DNA of 64,000 nucleotides, taken from NCBI RefSeq assembly GCF_020907275.1, contig NZ_JAJJWI010000004.1:115774-179773 (forward strand), read 5' to 3'. The stretch comes from Pontibacter silvestris (GTDB lineage: Bacteria; Bacteroidota; Bacteroidia; Cytophagales; Hymenobacteraceae). Position numbers and translations under genes: made by a program. Below, piece by piece: positions 9,494 to 19,753 of the stretch; position 1 is the first letter of the stretch; every line of letters begins with the position of its first letter. Below the pieces are notes generated by a model that saw only the letters and a list, made by a program, of their open reading frames with translations, did not search any database and was not told the origin of the DNA.

Positions 9494-10542
9494 TCAGATT
9501 GTATCAGACGGTAAATAGTAGAAGTTTCTTCTTAAACTAAAATTATTTACTAATTTAATGCAATATTTTAGAAATGCATAAAATCCTTAATGTAAATTAG
9601 CTCACCTTAGGAACTTGGCTTGTCCCTTGAAAGGACTACTACTGTATGAGCATCTTTTTAAGGATGAAGGTGGCATTAGTAGATTTTTTTAACGATTTAA
9701 TACCCCCTCTGTTAAGCTTGCTACAGCTTGATAAAAGTGTACTAACCTATTCCTGAATTAATCCTGAAGCTTTTGCAAGAAGGTTAAATAGTAGGAACTT
9801 CTGGCACTAGAGCAGCTACAGAACAGTGGTGAAGCCCCTTGAAAACCTGAAATAGTAAATCCTGCTTACTAATAAATATAGGTTAAAAGATATGTTCTTG
9901 CAATTTTCCTCCTTCACTACAGGAATTGTATATTAGTTTTATAAACATAGTCCTATTATATTTTTGTATATCCGATATTTATCGGATTGTGCTCACTTTG
10001 CAATTGAAGTAGTTTTGCCAAAAGTTAAGTAGCGCACTTTTATTGCCTTCATATCAGTAAAGCAGCTGCACTATACTTAATAATTAGAGAATAGTTTTTA
10101 AGATAAAAAGTCTTTTAAAATGTTAATAAGGGGCAGATAATTAGGTGATTATAAAAATTACATAGCAAAGGTAAGTTATGTACAAGGCACTATTACATAC
10201 ATTGTGCAGAAAGAAATAGAACTGTGCTGAACCACTTTTACTTATCTGCTTCTATATAACTGATATCTTCCTGTTTAGCTTGCGATGCATCTTGGTAGAA
10301 TTGCTGCGAGTAATTTAATAACAAGTTATTTTTATAATTCATAGATAGGAAAAATGCGGTAGAACTAAAGCAGAAGCTTAGTTCAGGTACACGTTTATAA
10401 ACGCAGGAAAGCATTAAGTCCTTTCACACACTCTCTTACTATACCAGCCTTTCAGGAATATCCCGAGGGAAAATATCCATAGAACCAGAACAAACTCATT
10501 TCACATAAAGCAACACCATTTACTTATTTCAATTCTAGCCGA
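9494..10542. other. 1.05-kb gene-free region upstream of the giant adhesin
   Basis: This is the longest gene-free stretch in the window. A 36-codon frame at 9646-9756 exists but has no ribosome binding site or homology signal. A perfect 8+8 palindrome lies at 9970-9987. The region separates the minus-strand STAS-like gene from the 1913-residue adhesin, so it should contain both promoters and perhaps a long leader or regulatory RNA; none could be identified from sequence alone. Confidence 0.5.
9970..9987. promoter_or_regulatory. Candidate operator palindrome ATCCGATA-TT-TATCGGAT
   Basis: Perfect 8-base arms with a 2-base centre, in otherwise AT-rich DNA between divergent genes. The short centre and lack of T-tract favour a protein-binding site over a terminator. 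The regulator is unknown. Confidence 0.35.
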
Positions 10543-13500
10543 ATGAATAAACTTTACTTATTGCCCCTTTTATTTTTATGCTCATATTTATCCTTTGGTC
10601 AGACGAAAGGCTTAATCTATAAACCGGCATCTACAGCAGAGGGTAGGGCTGTGCTTGACCCCAATAATGATGGCTACACGTCTAAAACAACGGCTGGGTT
10701 TAAAAACAATGACCGTGGAGGAGGCGAGAGCGAAATCAATTACAAAGCTATTCCTATCTTAGATAATGAGCCAATAGAGGACCCGTTACGTGGACCAGGC
10801 TGTGGTTTTACAGATATGGTGGACTCTGGTATAGGTGACCCGGTGATGTTTTTCTTCGACGGCACTAACTTTCTTGTTCGTTTCCGGCTTAACAAGACAT
10901 CTCCTAACTCTAAAGGGTACAGTGTTCTGATTGACACAGATCAGAAGTTCGGATTTAGCGGACCTAACGCAGACCCCAACGCTGTAGCAGGTAACCCGGG
11001 CTTTGAAATGGAGTTAGTATTAAAATCTAACCATGGAGTTGGCCTGTACGCTATTGATGGCTCTACTACTCCTACGCTTATTGCTGAGAGAGAATATGAA
11101 TCTCATGCTCAGAAGTCTATTGCTTTTACCGAAGAATGTGGTGATATGGACTTCTTCTACGACTTTTATATTCCATGGTCTGATTTCAGGCTGCCCCTGG
11201 ATACTAAGCTCAGAATGGCGGCACTTACAGTAATGAACCCGCATGCCTCCACCGGTAACAACGCAAAATCGGATGTGGGTGGTATAGATGACAGAAAGTA
11301 TGGCGACAACTATGATAAGCTTTTTGAAGATTTTATTCAAAATGCCAATCCAACGTCGCCGCAGGATATCAATGCAGGTTTTAAAGCAAGAACCCTTTGC
11401 CCTTCTATCAATGCCTCTATAGAGGTTACCTCGACAAGTATAACAGGTGCCTCTAAAGAGGCTGCGGGAACAATAATCACTGTTTATAAAAATAATGCAG
11501 TATTAGGAACAACTACTACCTCAGGCGGCACCTGGTCGCTTGCCGTTTCAGGGTTAACGGAGGGAGACGTGATTACGGCTTCGGCCAAGGCCGCAGAAAA
11601 AGAAGAATCGGAGAGCAACTGTAGCGGCGTATTGGTTGGGCAAGTTTGTAGCAGGCCAGCTACTCCTACTTTGAGCACCTCTAGTGGAAACAGCAATAAG
11701 TATGTAGCTGTTACACTACCAGCAGGCTATACAACTGGTAGGATAGATATCTTTTTAGGGACTACTCTTAAAATATCTCAGGAAGTAACGGGAGCAGGAC
11801 CTTACTATTATTGCTTAGGTTCTACCTCATTCGCTAACAAAGCATGTTCAGGTGGTAACAACTTAGAAGCAGGTGTGTATCGCGCGACACTGACGATAGG
11901 TGGCTGTACATCTAACTCTGTTTTTTTATGTGTAAATGGTGTTGAAGCATCAGCTATACCTGTTATCAACGCTCCTATCACTACCGCATCCAAGCTTATT
12001 GCAGGTACTGCGGTACCAAATGCGCAGGTTATACTTAAAATAAATGGTGCTGAGAAAGTAATAGTAACGGCTGATGCTGTGGGTAAATGGTCTGTTCCAG
12101 CATCTTCTCTTGGTTTAAAAGATACAGACAAAGTATCGGCTTATGCTCTGGAAGTAGGCAAATGTCAATCTTCAGAAACGACACAGGTAACTGTAACCAA
12201 GCCACTTTCTGTGGCGCCTACTTTAACAGGTTCTTACTGCGGTACTACAAACACAGTAACAGGTACCTCCGCCGAGGCTGCCGGAACTACTATTAAATTA
12301 TTTATAGGAGCCTCTACCACGCCTATAGCTACAACTACAACCGATGCAGCCGGATACTGGGTAATTTCAGGACTTTCTCTTACGCCGGGAACAGAACTTA
12401 CAGCAAAAGCTACAGCACTTGACAAAACAGAAAGTGCCGCCTCTGCTACAGTTACCGTTAAGACTGTGTCAAGCAGTGCTAATATCACCATAGATGGCAC
12501 TACAGATTCTGCCACATCGGAAAAACATATCATGGAGAACGCAGATGTCATCTCAGGCACCGGATCAGGTGAAACAGGCACAGTAAGTTTATATTTAGAT
12601 GAAATGTTTATAGGCTCAGGTACTTTAGAAGGTGGCGTATGGAAAGTTAAGAAAGCAAGCTTTCCGAACGATTTCTACCTCTTTGCCGGAGCTAACTTAA
12701 CGGCAACCTTTACCGCAACAGGCGGTTGCGAAAGCAATCATACTCCTGTAACGGTGGCCATACGCTGTGCGCCTCCAACGGATAAAGCTATCACTCCTAC
12801 TAACCTTACGCTATGTACAGGTGCAACGCCAGAGGTAACTGTTAAGGAGTCGGAGGCATTCCTGATTTACCAGGTTTATAACGAAGGTACTCCTGTAAGT
12901 TCCTCTATTTTAGGTACAGGCGGAGACATTCTGTTAAAATCATTATCGCCATTAACAACCACAACTCCTAATACAATAATAAATCTGAAGGTAATAGCTT
13001 CAAAGATACCATATGTCAAGGGCATAAACTGTGAACTGCCTTTGTCAGAACAGGTTGTCGTAACTGTAAACCCTGAAATAAAAGATAACACGATTAGCCT
13101 GGCTGGTACTACTTCGCAGTTCTGCGGGCCCACAGAAATTGGAACCATAATAGGCTCAACGCCAACAGGCGGTAATAACAGGTATACTTACCAATGGCAG
13201 ATAAGTACTGATAACGCTTCCTGGACAAACATTAACGGTGCGACTGAAAGAGATTATGACCCAGGTATCGTATCAGGTAATACTTATTACAGAAGAGAGG
13301 TGTTTAGCGGGGAGTGCTCTAATGTAGATGCAAGTGCTTCTGTGCAAGTTACAATACATGAAGCACTTAATAACACAGTAACCTATAGTGGACAAGCATC
13401 CTTTTGCGCAAGTGGAGATCCTGCAGAGATACAAGGGAATGAAGATGCTTCTTTTGTAAGCTATCAATGGCAGAGCAGCCTGAACGGCGAAACCTTTTTT

Positions 13501-16284
13501 GACATTGATGGGGCTACAGCAGCAAGTTACAGCCCTGGTAACCTTAGCCAGACAACCACTTTTAGAAGACTCGTAAGCAACGGAACCTGCGATAGCTACA
13601 GCATACTGGTAAAAATAAGTATATACCCTACGACAATAGAAAACAACCGGTTAACTGCACCGGGCCAAAGTCTGCTTTGCGGTCCGGGCAGTGTAGGCCA
13701 GATAATAGGCACGGTTCTTACAGATGAAGGTAATACCTACACTTACAGATGGCAGAAGAGTACCGATAATGGCATAAGCTTCAGTGATATATATCCTGCA
13801 GTAACTACCGAGAACTACACACCAGGTACAGTTGCTTCTACCACTTACTTCAGAAGAATAGTAGAAAGTGGAGCTTGTGCTTACTCTGAAAGCGATATGG
13901 TAAAAGTCACAGTTGTATCCTTGATAAAAAGTTCTATTACCACTGATGCAAGCATATTAGCAGCCGATGGCACTAGCAGTACAACTATTAGAGTTGAACT
14001 GAAGGATGATTTTGAGAACAACATAACAGCTGATGTCTGCAACCTAGAGTTGGCTACTGACAAAGGAGCAATTACCAACATGTTGCCTACAGGTAATGGT
14101 ACTTATACCGCTACTTTAACGGCAGGTAACACGGCAGGTGATGCCAGAGTTAGAGCAACAATCAACGGTGCCTTAATCTCAGATGACGCAGTAGTGTCCT
14201 TTGTTCCTGCATTAAAGTTAGCAGCTACTTCTGTCTCTGCTAACCCGACTGCTCTATATGCAGATGGCACGAGCACATCTTTGGCTACAGTTGTTTTTAA
14301 AGATTATGCCGGAAACCCAATAGCAGTAGAGGCCTCTAGGGTAGAGCTATTACTAGATGGGGTTGCAATAATAGCAGAGGGCAAAGGAAACGGCACGTTT
14401 ACAGCTACTATACCAGCCAGAACGACAGCTGCAAATGTTATCGTTACCGCAAAATATAATGGAACAAAAGCAGGAGGAGAGGCTATTGTAAACTTTGAGG
14501 CGATACCAGCAACACCAAGCTTAGCTACCGCCAACATTACAGCCAGTCCGGCACATATTAATGCCGACGGCATGAGTACTGCTGTTGCTACGGTTCAGTT
14601 TAAAGATGAAGATGGCGAGAACATAGCTGTTGACGCAGCAAAAGTTCAGATTCTGCTAGATCATGTAGTAGTAAGTTTTTCAGATAAAGGCAATGGCTTG
14701 TTCGAAATAGAAGTGCCTGCCCGTACCACTGCTGCCACTGTAGATGTTACAACCATGTATGACGGTGCTTCTATGGGTAATACGGCATCTGTGGAGTTTG
14801 TGCCTGTTATAAATCCGGCTGCTACACTTGTTTCGGCTAACCCTGCTGTTGTTAATGCTGATGGCACGAGCACTTCCACAGCCAAAGTAGAATTTAAAGA
14901 TTATGCAGGTAATCCAATAGACGCAGATTTTAACAAAGCCAGTATGTTATTAGATGGCACAATTACGGCAGTTCAATCAGGCTTAACCGGTATATTCACG
15001 GCAGTTGTGCCAGCCAGAACGACGGCCGCTACAGTGCAAATCACAGTTAAGTACGATGGTACCCTGGTAAACAGCAAGGCAGAGGTGGAGTTTGTGCCAG
15101 TAGTAACCCCGCAACTAAGCTTACAGCTTTCTACAGTTGCCTTAAGCTCAACCACAGTAATAGCTGATGGTGTCAGCAGTTCTTTGATTGCAGTATTGTT
15201 AGAAGATACAGATGGACACTATTTCATTACGGATAAACCTGTGGCGATCTTCAGTGATTTCGGAACAGTGGGGGCTACAGCAAACAATGGAAACGGCAGG
15301 TACACAGCCAGACTTACCTCCTCTGTTACCGGTACAGCTAACATAACAGTACAGATAGGAACAGAAAAGCTGCCTACTAACCTAGCTGTAACCTTTGTGG
15401 CAGGAAGTGCAAGTAGTGTAACTTCTACTATGGCTGCCTCAGCAGCTGTTATCCCTGCTGATGGGGTTAGTAGTTCGACTATTACCATAACGCTTTTCGA
15501 TGCACAAGGTAATCGTGTCACAACCGGTGGTAACAACCTTGTGCTAACTACTACATCAGGTACATTAGGGGCAGTTATTGATAACAATGATGGCACTTAT
15601 ACAGCTGTGCTTACATCGGGTACAGCAAGCAGAACGGCAAGGGTAAGTGGTACTATAGACGGTGCTGCTATCAACAATACTGTAAACATCATGTTCACAG
15701 ACGTGCCTGTTGCAAACCTCACGCCAGTAGCGGTTAGCGACAGCTTTACCATGAACAACAATGAGAAGCTTACTGGGAATGTGCTTTTAAACGATATCGA
15801 TTCCGATGGGAATCAATTGAGTGTGAAAACAGCACTGTTACGTCAGCCGCTTTTTGGAACCATTGTAATGCAGGCAAACGGCAGCTTCACCTATACCCCT
15901 AACAAGGGCTATACAGGAGAAGATAGCTTTAGCTATGAAGCATGCGATAATGGAAGCCTTTCTATGTGCGCGCAGGCTACCGTAACTATCCAGGTGAAGC
16001 AAGGCCAGGTGTTTATTCCAGAAGGCTTCTCGCCTGATGGGGATGGAGAAAACGATTTGTTCAAGATTTACGGAGCAGAACAGTACAAAGTGTCGCTTAA
16101 AGTGTTTAACCGTTGGGGAGATGTAGTGTATGAGAACAAGATTTATAAAAACGATTGGAACGGTACTGCTAATAAAGGCTTCATAATAGGAGATAAGCTG
16201 CCGGATGGCACTTACTTTTCCATTGTTGACCTGAATAATGGAGAGAAACCTAAAGCTCACTCACTCATCATCAAAAGAAAGTAA
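10543..16284 (+). CDS. Giant secreted adhesin with CBM9/DOMON-like head, six invasin-like Ig repeats and CHU_C C-terminus
   Basis: 1913 residues. A signal peptide ends near residue 19 ('YLSFGQ'). Residues about 30-260 look like a beta-sandwich of the CBM9/DOMON type ('GDPVMFFFDGTNFLVRFRL', 'FYDFYIPWSDFRL'). Several Ig-like 'Big' units with 'G.W....' strands follow to about 640, then PKD/Ig-like units with 'YQW' and 'YFRR' motifs (about 845-1125). Six tandem invasin-type repeats occupy about 1130-1720, then a cadherin-like 'VLLNDIDSDG...FTYTPNKGYTGEDSFSY' domain. The CHU_C domain is last ('IPEGFSPDGDGENDLF', 'VFNRWGDVVY'). CHU_C marks T9SS export. The following PorP/SprF and OmpA-type genes run the same way with gaps under 80 bases, so it is probably the first gene of a three-gene surface-display operon. 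Confidence 0.9.
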   Translation: MNKLYLLPLLFLCSYLSFGQTKGLIYKPASTAEGRAVLDPNNDGYTSKTTAGFKNNDRGGGESEINYKAIPILDNEPIEDPLRGPGCGFTDMVDSGIGDPVMFFFDGTNFLVRFRLNKTSPNSKGYSVLIDTDQKFGFSGPNADPNAVAGNPGFEMELVLKSNHGVGLYAIDGSTTPTLIAEREYESHAQKSIAFTEECGDMDFFYDFYIPWSDFRLPLDTKLRMAALTVMNPHASTGNNAKSDVGGIDDRKYGDNYDKLFEDFIQNANPTSPQDINAGFKARTLCPSINASIEVTSTSITGASKEAAGTIITVYKNNAVLGTTTTSGGTWSLAVSGLTEGDVITASAKAAEKEESESNCSGVLVGQVCSRPATPTLSTSSGNSNKYVAVTLPAGYTTGRIDIFLGTTLKISQEVTGAGPYYYCLGSTSFANKACSGGNNLEAGVYRATLTIGGCTSNSVFLCVNGVEASAIPVINAPITTASKLIAGTAVPNAQVILKINGAEKVIVTADAVGKWSVPASSLGLKDTDKVSAYALEVGKCQSSETTQVTVTKPLSVAPTLTGSYCGTTNTVTGTSAEAAGTTIKLFIGASTTPIATTTTDAAGYWVISGLSLTPGTELTAKATALDKTESAASATVTVKTVSSSANITIDGTTDSATSEKHIMENADVISGTGSGETGTVSLYLDEMFIGSGTLEGGVWKVKKASFPNDFYLFAGANLTATFTATGGCESNHTPVTVAIRCAPPTDKAITPTNLTLCTGATPEVTVKESEAFLIYQVYNEGTPVSSSILGTGGDILLKSLSPLTTTTPNTIINLKVIASKIPYVKGINCELPLSEQVVVTVNPEIKDNTISLAGTTSQFCGPTEIGTIIGSTPTGGNNRYTYQWQISTDNASWTNINGATERDYDPGIVSGNTYYRREVFSGECSNVDASASVQVTIHEALNNTVTYSGQASFCASGDPAEIQGNEDASFVSYQWQSSLNGETFFDIDGATAASYSPGNLSQTTTFRRLVSNGTCDSYSILVKISIYPTTIENNRLTAPGQSLLCGPGSVGQIIGTVLTDEGNTYTYRWQKSTDNGISFSDIYPAVTTENYTPGTVASTTYFRRIVESGACAYSESDMVKVTVVSLIKSSITTDASILAADGTSSTTIRVELKDDFENNITADVCNLELATDKGAITNMLPTGNGTYTATLTAGNTAGDARVRATINGALISDDAVVSFVPALKLAATSVSANPTALYADGTSTSLATVVFKDYAGNPIAVEASRVELLLDGVAIIAEGKGNGTFTATIPARTTAANVIVTAKYNGTKAGGEAIVNFEAIPATPSLATANITASPAHINADGMSTAVATVQFKDEDGENIAVDAAKVQILLDHVVVSFSDKGNGLFEIEVPARTTAATVDVTTMYDGASMGNTASVEFVPVINPAATLVSANPAVVNADGTSTSTAKVEFKDYAGNPIDADFNKASMLLDGTITAVQSGLTGIFTAVVPARTTAATVQITVKYDGTLVNSKAEVEFVPVVTPQLSLQLSTVALSSTTVIADGVSSSLIAVLLEDTDGHYFITDKPVAIFSDFGTVGATANNGNGRYTARLTSSVTGTANITVQIGTEKLPTNLAVTFVAGSASSVTSTMAASAAVIPADGVSSSTITITLFDAQGNRVTTGGNNLVLTTTSGTLGAVIDNNDGTYTAVLTSGTASRTARVSGTIDGAAINNTVNIMFTDVPVANLTPVAVSDSFTMNNNEKLTGNVLLNDIDSDGNQLSVKTALLRQPLFGTIVMQANGSFTYTPNKGYTGEDSFSYEACDNGSLSMCAQATVTIQVKQGQVFIPEGFSPDGDGENDLFKIYGAEQYKVSLKVFNRWGDVVYENKIYKNDWNGTANKGFIIGDKLPDGTYFSIVDLNNGEKPKAHSLIIKRK
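13930..15702 (+). repeat. Six tandem ~98-residue invasin/Big_1-like repeats
   Basis: Each unit carries 'ADGTSTS...V.FKDYAGNPI' followed by 'GNGTFTA.VPARTTAATV.IT..YDG' and ends in 'A.VEFVP'. Units 2, 3 and 4 are the most alike at protein level; 1, 5 and 6 are more diverged. This is the pattern of bacterial Ig-like domain 1, known from intimin and invasin stalks, where it holds a binding head away from the surface. Confidence 0.88.
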
Positions 16285-16359
16285 ATAAATAACATACAGC
16301 ACAGTTGGCAGGATGCGAAGAAGGTACCTGCCAGCTGATGCTGCCAGACTTTATACCTT

Positions 16360-17292
16360 ATGAGAAATTTTTTACATAAGTTTAGCCTCGTTGCTGTATT
16401 CCTGCTAATGATTTCAGGAGCAGCTTTTGCTCAGCAAGAGGCCATGTACTCACAGTACATGTTCAACGGTCTTGTCTTAAACCCTGCTTATGCCGGAAGC
16501 AACGAAGGCTTAAGTGCAGCAGCACTTTACAGAAACCAATGGGTGGGAGTAGAAGGAGCACCTGTAACACAAACTCTGTCCGTGCATGCTCCGCTCCAGA
16601 ATAATAGAGTTGGCCTTGGTTTTTCTGTTGTGAACGATGAGATTGGCGTGACCAACACATTAAGCATGAACGGCATTTATGCCTTCCGCATCAGAACAGA
16701 GTCGGGAGTGTTTTCTATGGGATTACAGGCAGGATTTACAAAGATTCATGCTGACTACACTAAGGTAGCGTTAAACCCACAGAGTGGTACGGATGTACAG
16801 TTTAATGACGTGCAGAACTTCCTGTCGTTTAACGTTGGGAACGGGCTTTACTATTACACTGATAAGTTTTATGCCGGAGTTTCTGTCCCTAATTTATTCA
16901 GAACCAGGATATCCGGCGCAAACGACAACTCGGCGTATCCAGGACACGCACGGCATTATTTCCTGAGCACAGGCTACGTTTTCACCTTAAATGAAAATGT
17001 ACAGATAAAGCCGTCCACTATCATCAAAGCAGCAGAGGGAGCCCCAGTGCAGTTCGATATCAACACCAATGTGTGGCTACATAACTTTATAGGCTTAGGA
17101 GCTTCTTATCGTTCCAGTAATGCACTTGTTGGCTTAGTAGAACTTCAGGTGTCCAGGCAGTTTAGGGTGGGCTATGCTTACGATCATCCTGTATCAAGCC
17201 TAAACAGGTACACGACCAATACGCACGAGGTAATGCTGCGTTTTGACCTGTTTTCAGAGGGCGAGCGCTATGTGTCGCCACGGTTATTCTAA
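16360..17292 (+). CDS. PorP/SprF family T9SS membrane protein
   Basis: 310 residues with signal peptide ('LLMISGAAFAQ') and the family block 'QEAMYSQYMFNGLVLNPAYAGS', then 'RNQWVGVEGAP' and a string of amphipathic beta strands to the C-terminus. It starts 75 bases after the giant adhesin and is followed 73 bases later by the OmpA-type gene. It is closer to typical SprF in length and ending than the first copy at 2078-3049. Role: outer-membrane barrel needed for secretion or anchoring of the upstream CHU_C adhesin (family knowledge plus gene order). Confidence 0.92.
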   Translation: MRNFLHKFSLVAVFLLMISGAAFAQQEAMYSQYMFNGLVLNPAYAGSNEGLSAAALYRNQWVGVEGAPVTQTLSVHAPLQNNRVGLGFSVVNDEIGVTNTLSMNGIYAFRIRTESGVFSMGLQAGFTKIHADYTKVALNPQSGTDVQFNDVQNFLSFNVGNGLYYYTDKFYAGVSVPNLFRTRISGANDNSAYPGHARHYFLSTGYVFTLNENVQIKPSTIIKAAEGAPVQFDINTNVWLHNFIGLGASYRSSNALVGLVELQVSRQFRVGYAYDHPVSSLNRYTTNTHEVMLRFDLFSEGERYVSPRLF

Positions 17293-17365
17293 TACATAAC
17301 AGCTCACTTAGTTAAAAAAAGGTTTATCAGGCTCTCCCCTCAGAGGGCAGCTTAAAAGTACAAGA

Positions 17366-19510
17366 ATGAAAAAACGTTACCTGTTACCTGCATTGTTGTT
17401 GATGGCTTACTCTGTAGTAGGGCAAGCGCCGAAATATAAGAAGGCAGATAAATATTTTAAGGCTTATCAATTTGCAGAAGCAGCACAAGCTTATGAAAAG
17501 GCGCTGAAGTCTGAGCCTGATAATGCTATTGTTATGGCAAAGCTGGTTCAATGTTATGTAAAGCTTGAGAACACCGAAAGAGCAGAGTTTTGGCTTAACA
17601 AAGCAATGGATGCCCCTCTGACAGATGCCAGTTACTATAGAGAACTGGCTGCTTTGCTGGCAGTAAATGGCCGATACACAGAGGCCGGCTTGCTCTATGA
17701 GAAAGCTGTTACCGCAAACGATGAAGAAAGTGTAAAGTGGTTGCAGGCCTACAAAAACTTAAACACTTTTTACGAAGATTCGCTCCTGTATAAAGTAAAT
17801 AAAGTTTCGTTCAACTCAGGTTTCTCTGATTTCAGCCCAGCATTCTACGATAATGGTATCGTGTTCAGCTCATCGCGCAGCAACAAAGGGAAGGGCAACA
17901 AACCTGAGAAGAACTACACAGGGTTCATAGACTTGTTTTATGCTGCCGCTGATGCGGTCAGACCAATCCCTTTCAGTACAGAATTAAATTCAAAGTACCA
18001 TGAGGGACCACTTTCTTTCAATGCAACACAAGACACAGTATACTTTACAAGAAGCAACTTCCATAAAAAGCCCATATTTAACAGGGAAGGTGTAAACAAT
18101 CTTAAAATTTACTATGCTGTACTAAAAGACGAAAAGTGGCAAAATATACAGGCACTCCCGTTGAACAACGAGCACTATTCGGTTGGGCATCCTGCCTTAG
18201 CTGATAGCCACACCTTATACTTTGCGTCAGACAAGCCTGGTGGTTACGGAGGCACAGATTTATATAAAATAATAAAAGTCGGAGGTGTGTGGCAACCTCC
18301 GGTTAACCTTGGCCCTGAAGTTAACACCATCGGAAATGAGGTGTTTCCATTTGTAGATGAAAAAGGAGAATTGTTTTTTGCTTCAACGGGACATCCCGGG
18401 CTGGGCGGCCTGGACATTTTTTATGCACCCAAAGAGGGAGACAATTTTAAAAAAGCAGAAAATGTAGGTTATCCTGTTAACACTCCCGGTGATGATTTCG
18501 GCTTGATTGTTAAAGGTGATGCCGGATATTATAGCTCTAACTACAAGTCAGCTTATGATGATATTTATACTTTTAAAGCTACCCGTAATAAGCAGCTGGT
18601 ATTATTGGCTGTAAACCAGGAGGGAAAGCCATTAAGCAATGTACAGCTTAATATAAGTTTAGCGGATGCAGTACCTGGCAAAACAGTTACTTTAGAAAGC
18701 TCTCCATCTACTATTGATTGGGCGTACGGTGAAATGAGCAGATTAACAGTAAGCAAAAGGGGGTATGTAACAAGTGAGGTGAACTTTGCTAAAGAAGATT
18801 TCTTCCGGTACAAAGCACTTGACACCGTACGTATAGTAATGCCTGAAAAAGTAGCTCCGAACGGCGATAGGCTGGTACAAGTGACACTAATAGATGAGGA
18901 AGGAGTAGCTATTCTGGGCGGTAAGGTTGAGCTAACTGATGTAAATACTGGCTCGAAGGAAGTGCATGTAGTAAGAGGAGATGGTTCTGTGGCAGCTGTC
19001 CTTCACTCGGGTAAAAGCTACAGGCTCAGAGGTATAAGACAAGGGTACAATGATGCTGTGCTAAACATTAGTGGTCACCGGATGAATGAAATCATAGCAG
19101 AGAATGAACTTAATCTAAGACTGAAGGCGAAAGAGTTGTTTGCATCTTTGAAAGTTGGCGAAACAATAGAACTGGAGATAGAATATGACTTAGACAAGGC
19201 TGATATCAGGCCAGACGCGGTTCAGCTTCTCGATAATCTGGTGGCCTATATGCAAAAGTATCCAGGTGTACAAGTAGAGTTAGGTGCTCATACTGACAGC
19301 CGTGGCACAAGTGTATATAACCACGCTCTCTCGCAACGCAGAGCAGAGGCTGCTGTTGCATATGTAGCCTCTAAAGGAGTTGGGCAAAATAGAATGGTTG
19401 CAGTTGGTTATGGCGAAAGTCAACTAAAGGTATCAAATGCTAAGGCAGAAGCACAGCACCAGGTAAACCGTAGAACTACTGTTACAATACTTTCTAACAG
19501 CGGCTTATAG
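17366..19510 (+). CDS. TPR/PD40/OmpA-domain envelope protein, PorE-like architecture
   Basis: 714 residues. After a signal peptide ('LLLMAYSVVGQ') come TPR repeats (about 25-130: 'AAQAYEKALKSEPDNAIVMAKL', 'AGLLYEKAV'). PD40-type propeller strands follow (about 140-400: 'LYFASDKPGGYGGTDLY', 'LFFASTGHPGLGGLDIFY'), then carboxypeptidase-regulatory-like beta domains (about 410-590). An OmpA C-terminal peptidoglycan-binding domain closes it ('VELGAHTDSRGTSVYNHALSQRRAEA', about 640-710). The same domain order is known for PorE of Porphyromonas gingivalis, which ties the T9SS to peptidoglycan. Together with the adhesin and PorP/SprF genes upstream it forms a coherent T9SS accessory operon. Whether it serves the whole secretion machine or only this adhesin is open. 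Confidence 0.88.
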   Translation: MKKRYLLPALLLMAYSVVGQAPKYKKADKYFKAYQFAEAAQAYEKALKSEPDNAIVMAKLVQCYVKLENTERAEFWLNKAMDAPLTDASYYRELAALLAVNGRYTEAGLLYEKAVTANDEESVKWLQAYKNLNTFYEDSLLYKVNKVSFNSGFSDFSPAFYDNGIVFSSSRSNKGKGNKPEKNYTGFIDLFYAAADAVRPIPFSTELNSKYHEGPLSFNATQDTVYFTRSNFHKKPIFNREGVNNLKIYYAVLKDEKWQNIQALPLNNEHYSVGHPALADSHTLYFASDKPGGYGGTDLYKIIKVGGVWQPPVNLGPEVNTIGNEVFPFVDEKGELFFASTGHPGLGGLDIFYAPKEGDNFKKAENVGYPVNTPGDDFGLIVKGDAGYYSSNYKSAYDDIYTFKATRNKQLVLLAVNQEGKPLSNVQLNISLADAVPGKTVTLESSPSTIDWAYGEMSRLTVSKRGYVTSEVNFAKEDFFRYKALDTVRIVMPEKVAPNGDRLVQVTLIDEEGVAILGGKVELTDVNTGSKEVHVVRGDGSVAAVLHSGKSYRLRGIRQGYNDAVLNISGHRMNEIIAENELNLRLKAKELFASLKVGETIELEIEYDLDKADIRPDAVQLLDNLVAYMQKYPGVQVELGAHTDSRGTSVYNHALSQRRAEAAVAYVASKGVGQNRMVAVGYGESQLKVSNAKAEAQHQVNRRTTVTILSNSGL

Positions 19511-19753
19511 CTATCAGAACATAGGTAAAGCTTACTAAGACACTAAAGCATCGCTAAAGGAAAACCCTCCAAAGATAAAGAAATCTTCTATAGCAGTTGT
19601 AATATACACGGCACCAGGCAACAAGGCATTTAAGCGGGAACAGGAGTTCTTTAGTTAGAAGAAGATAAGTCCTTGAAAGACTTAAGTAAACTTCACTGAT
19701 AAATTACTACCTTTAACTCAGAAGTATTCTATAAAGACAACATTTCCTTAACT

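Noticed and set aside
9646..9756. 36-codon plus-strand frame in the 1-kb gap
   Set aside because: Amphipathic-looking but without ribosome site, paralogue or conserved motif.
11808..15596. Several long minus-strand frames opposite the giant adhesin
   Set aside because: They are shadows of a repetitive threonine- and alanine-rich gene and share no features with known proteins.
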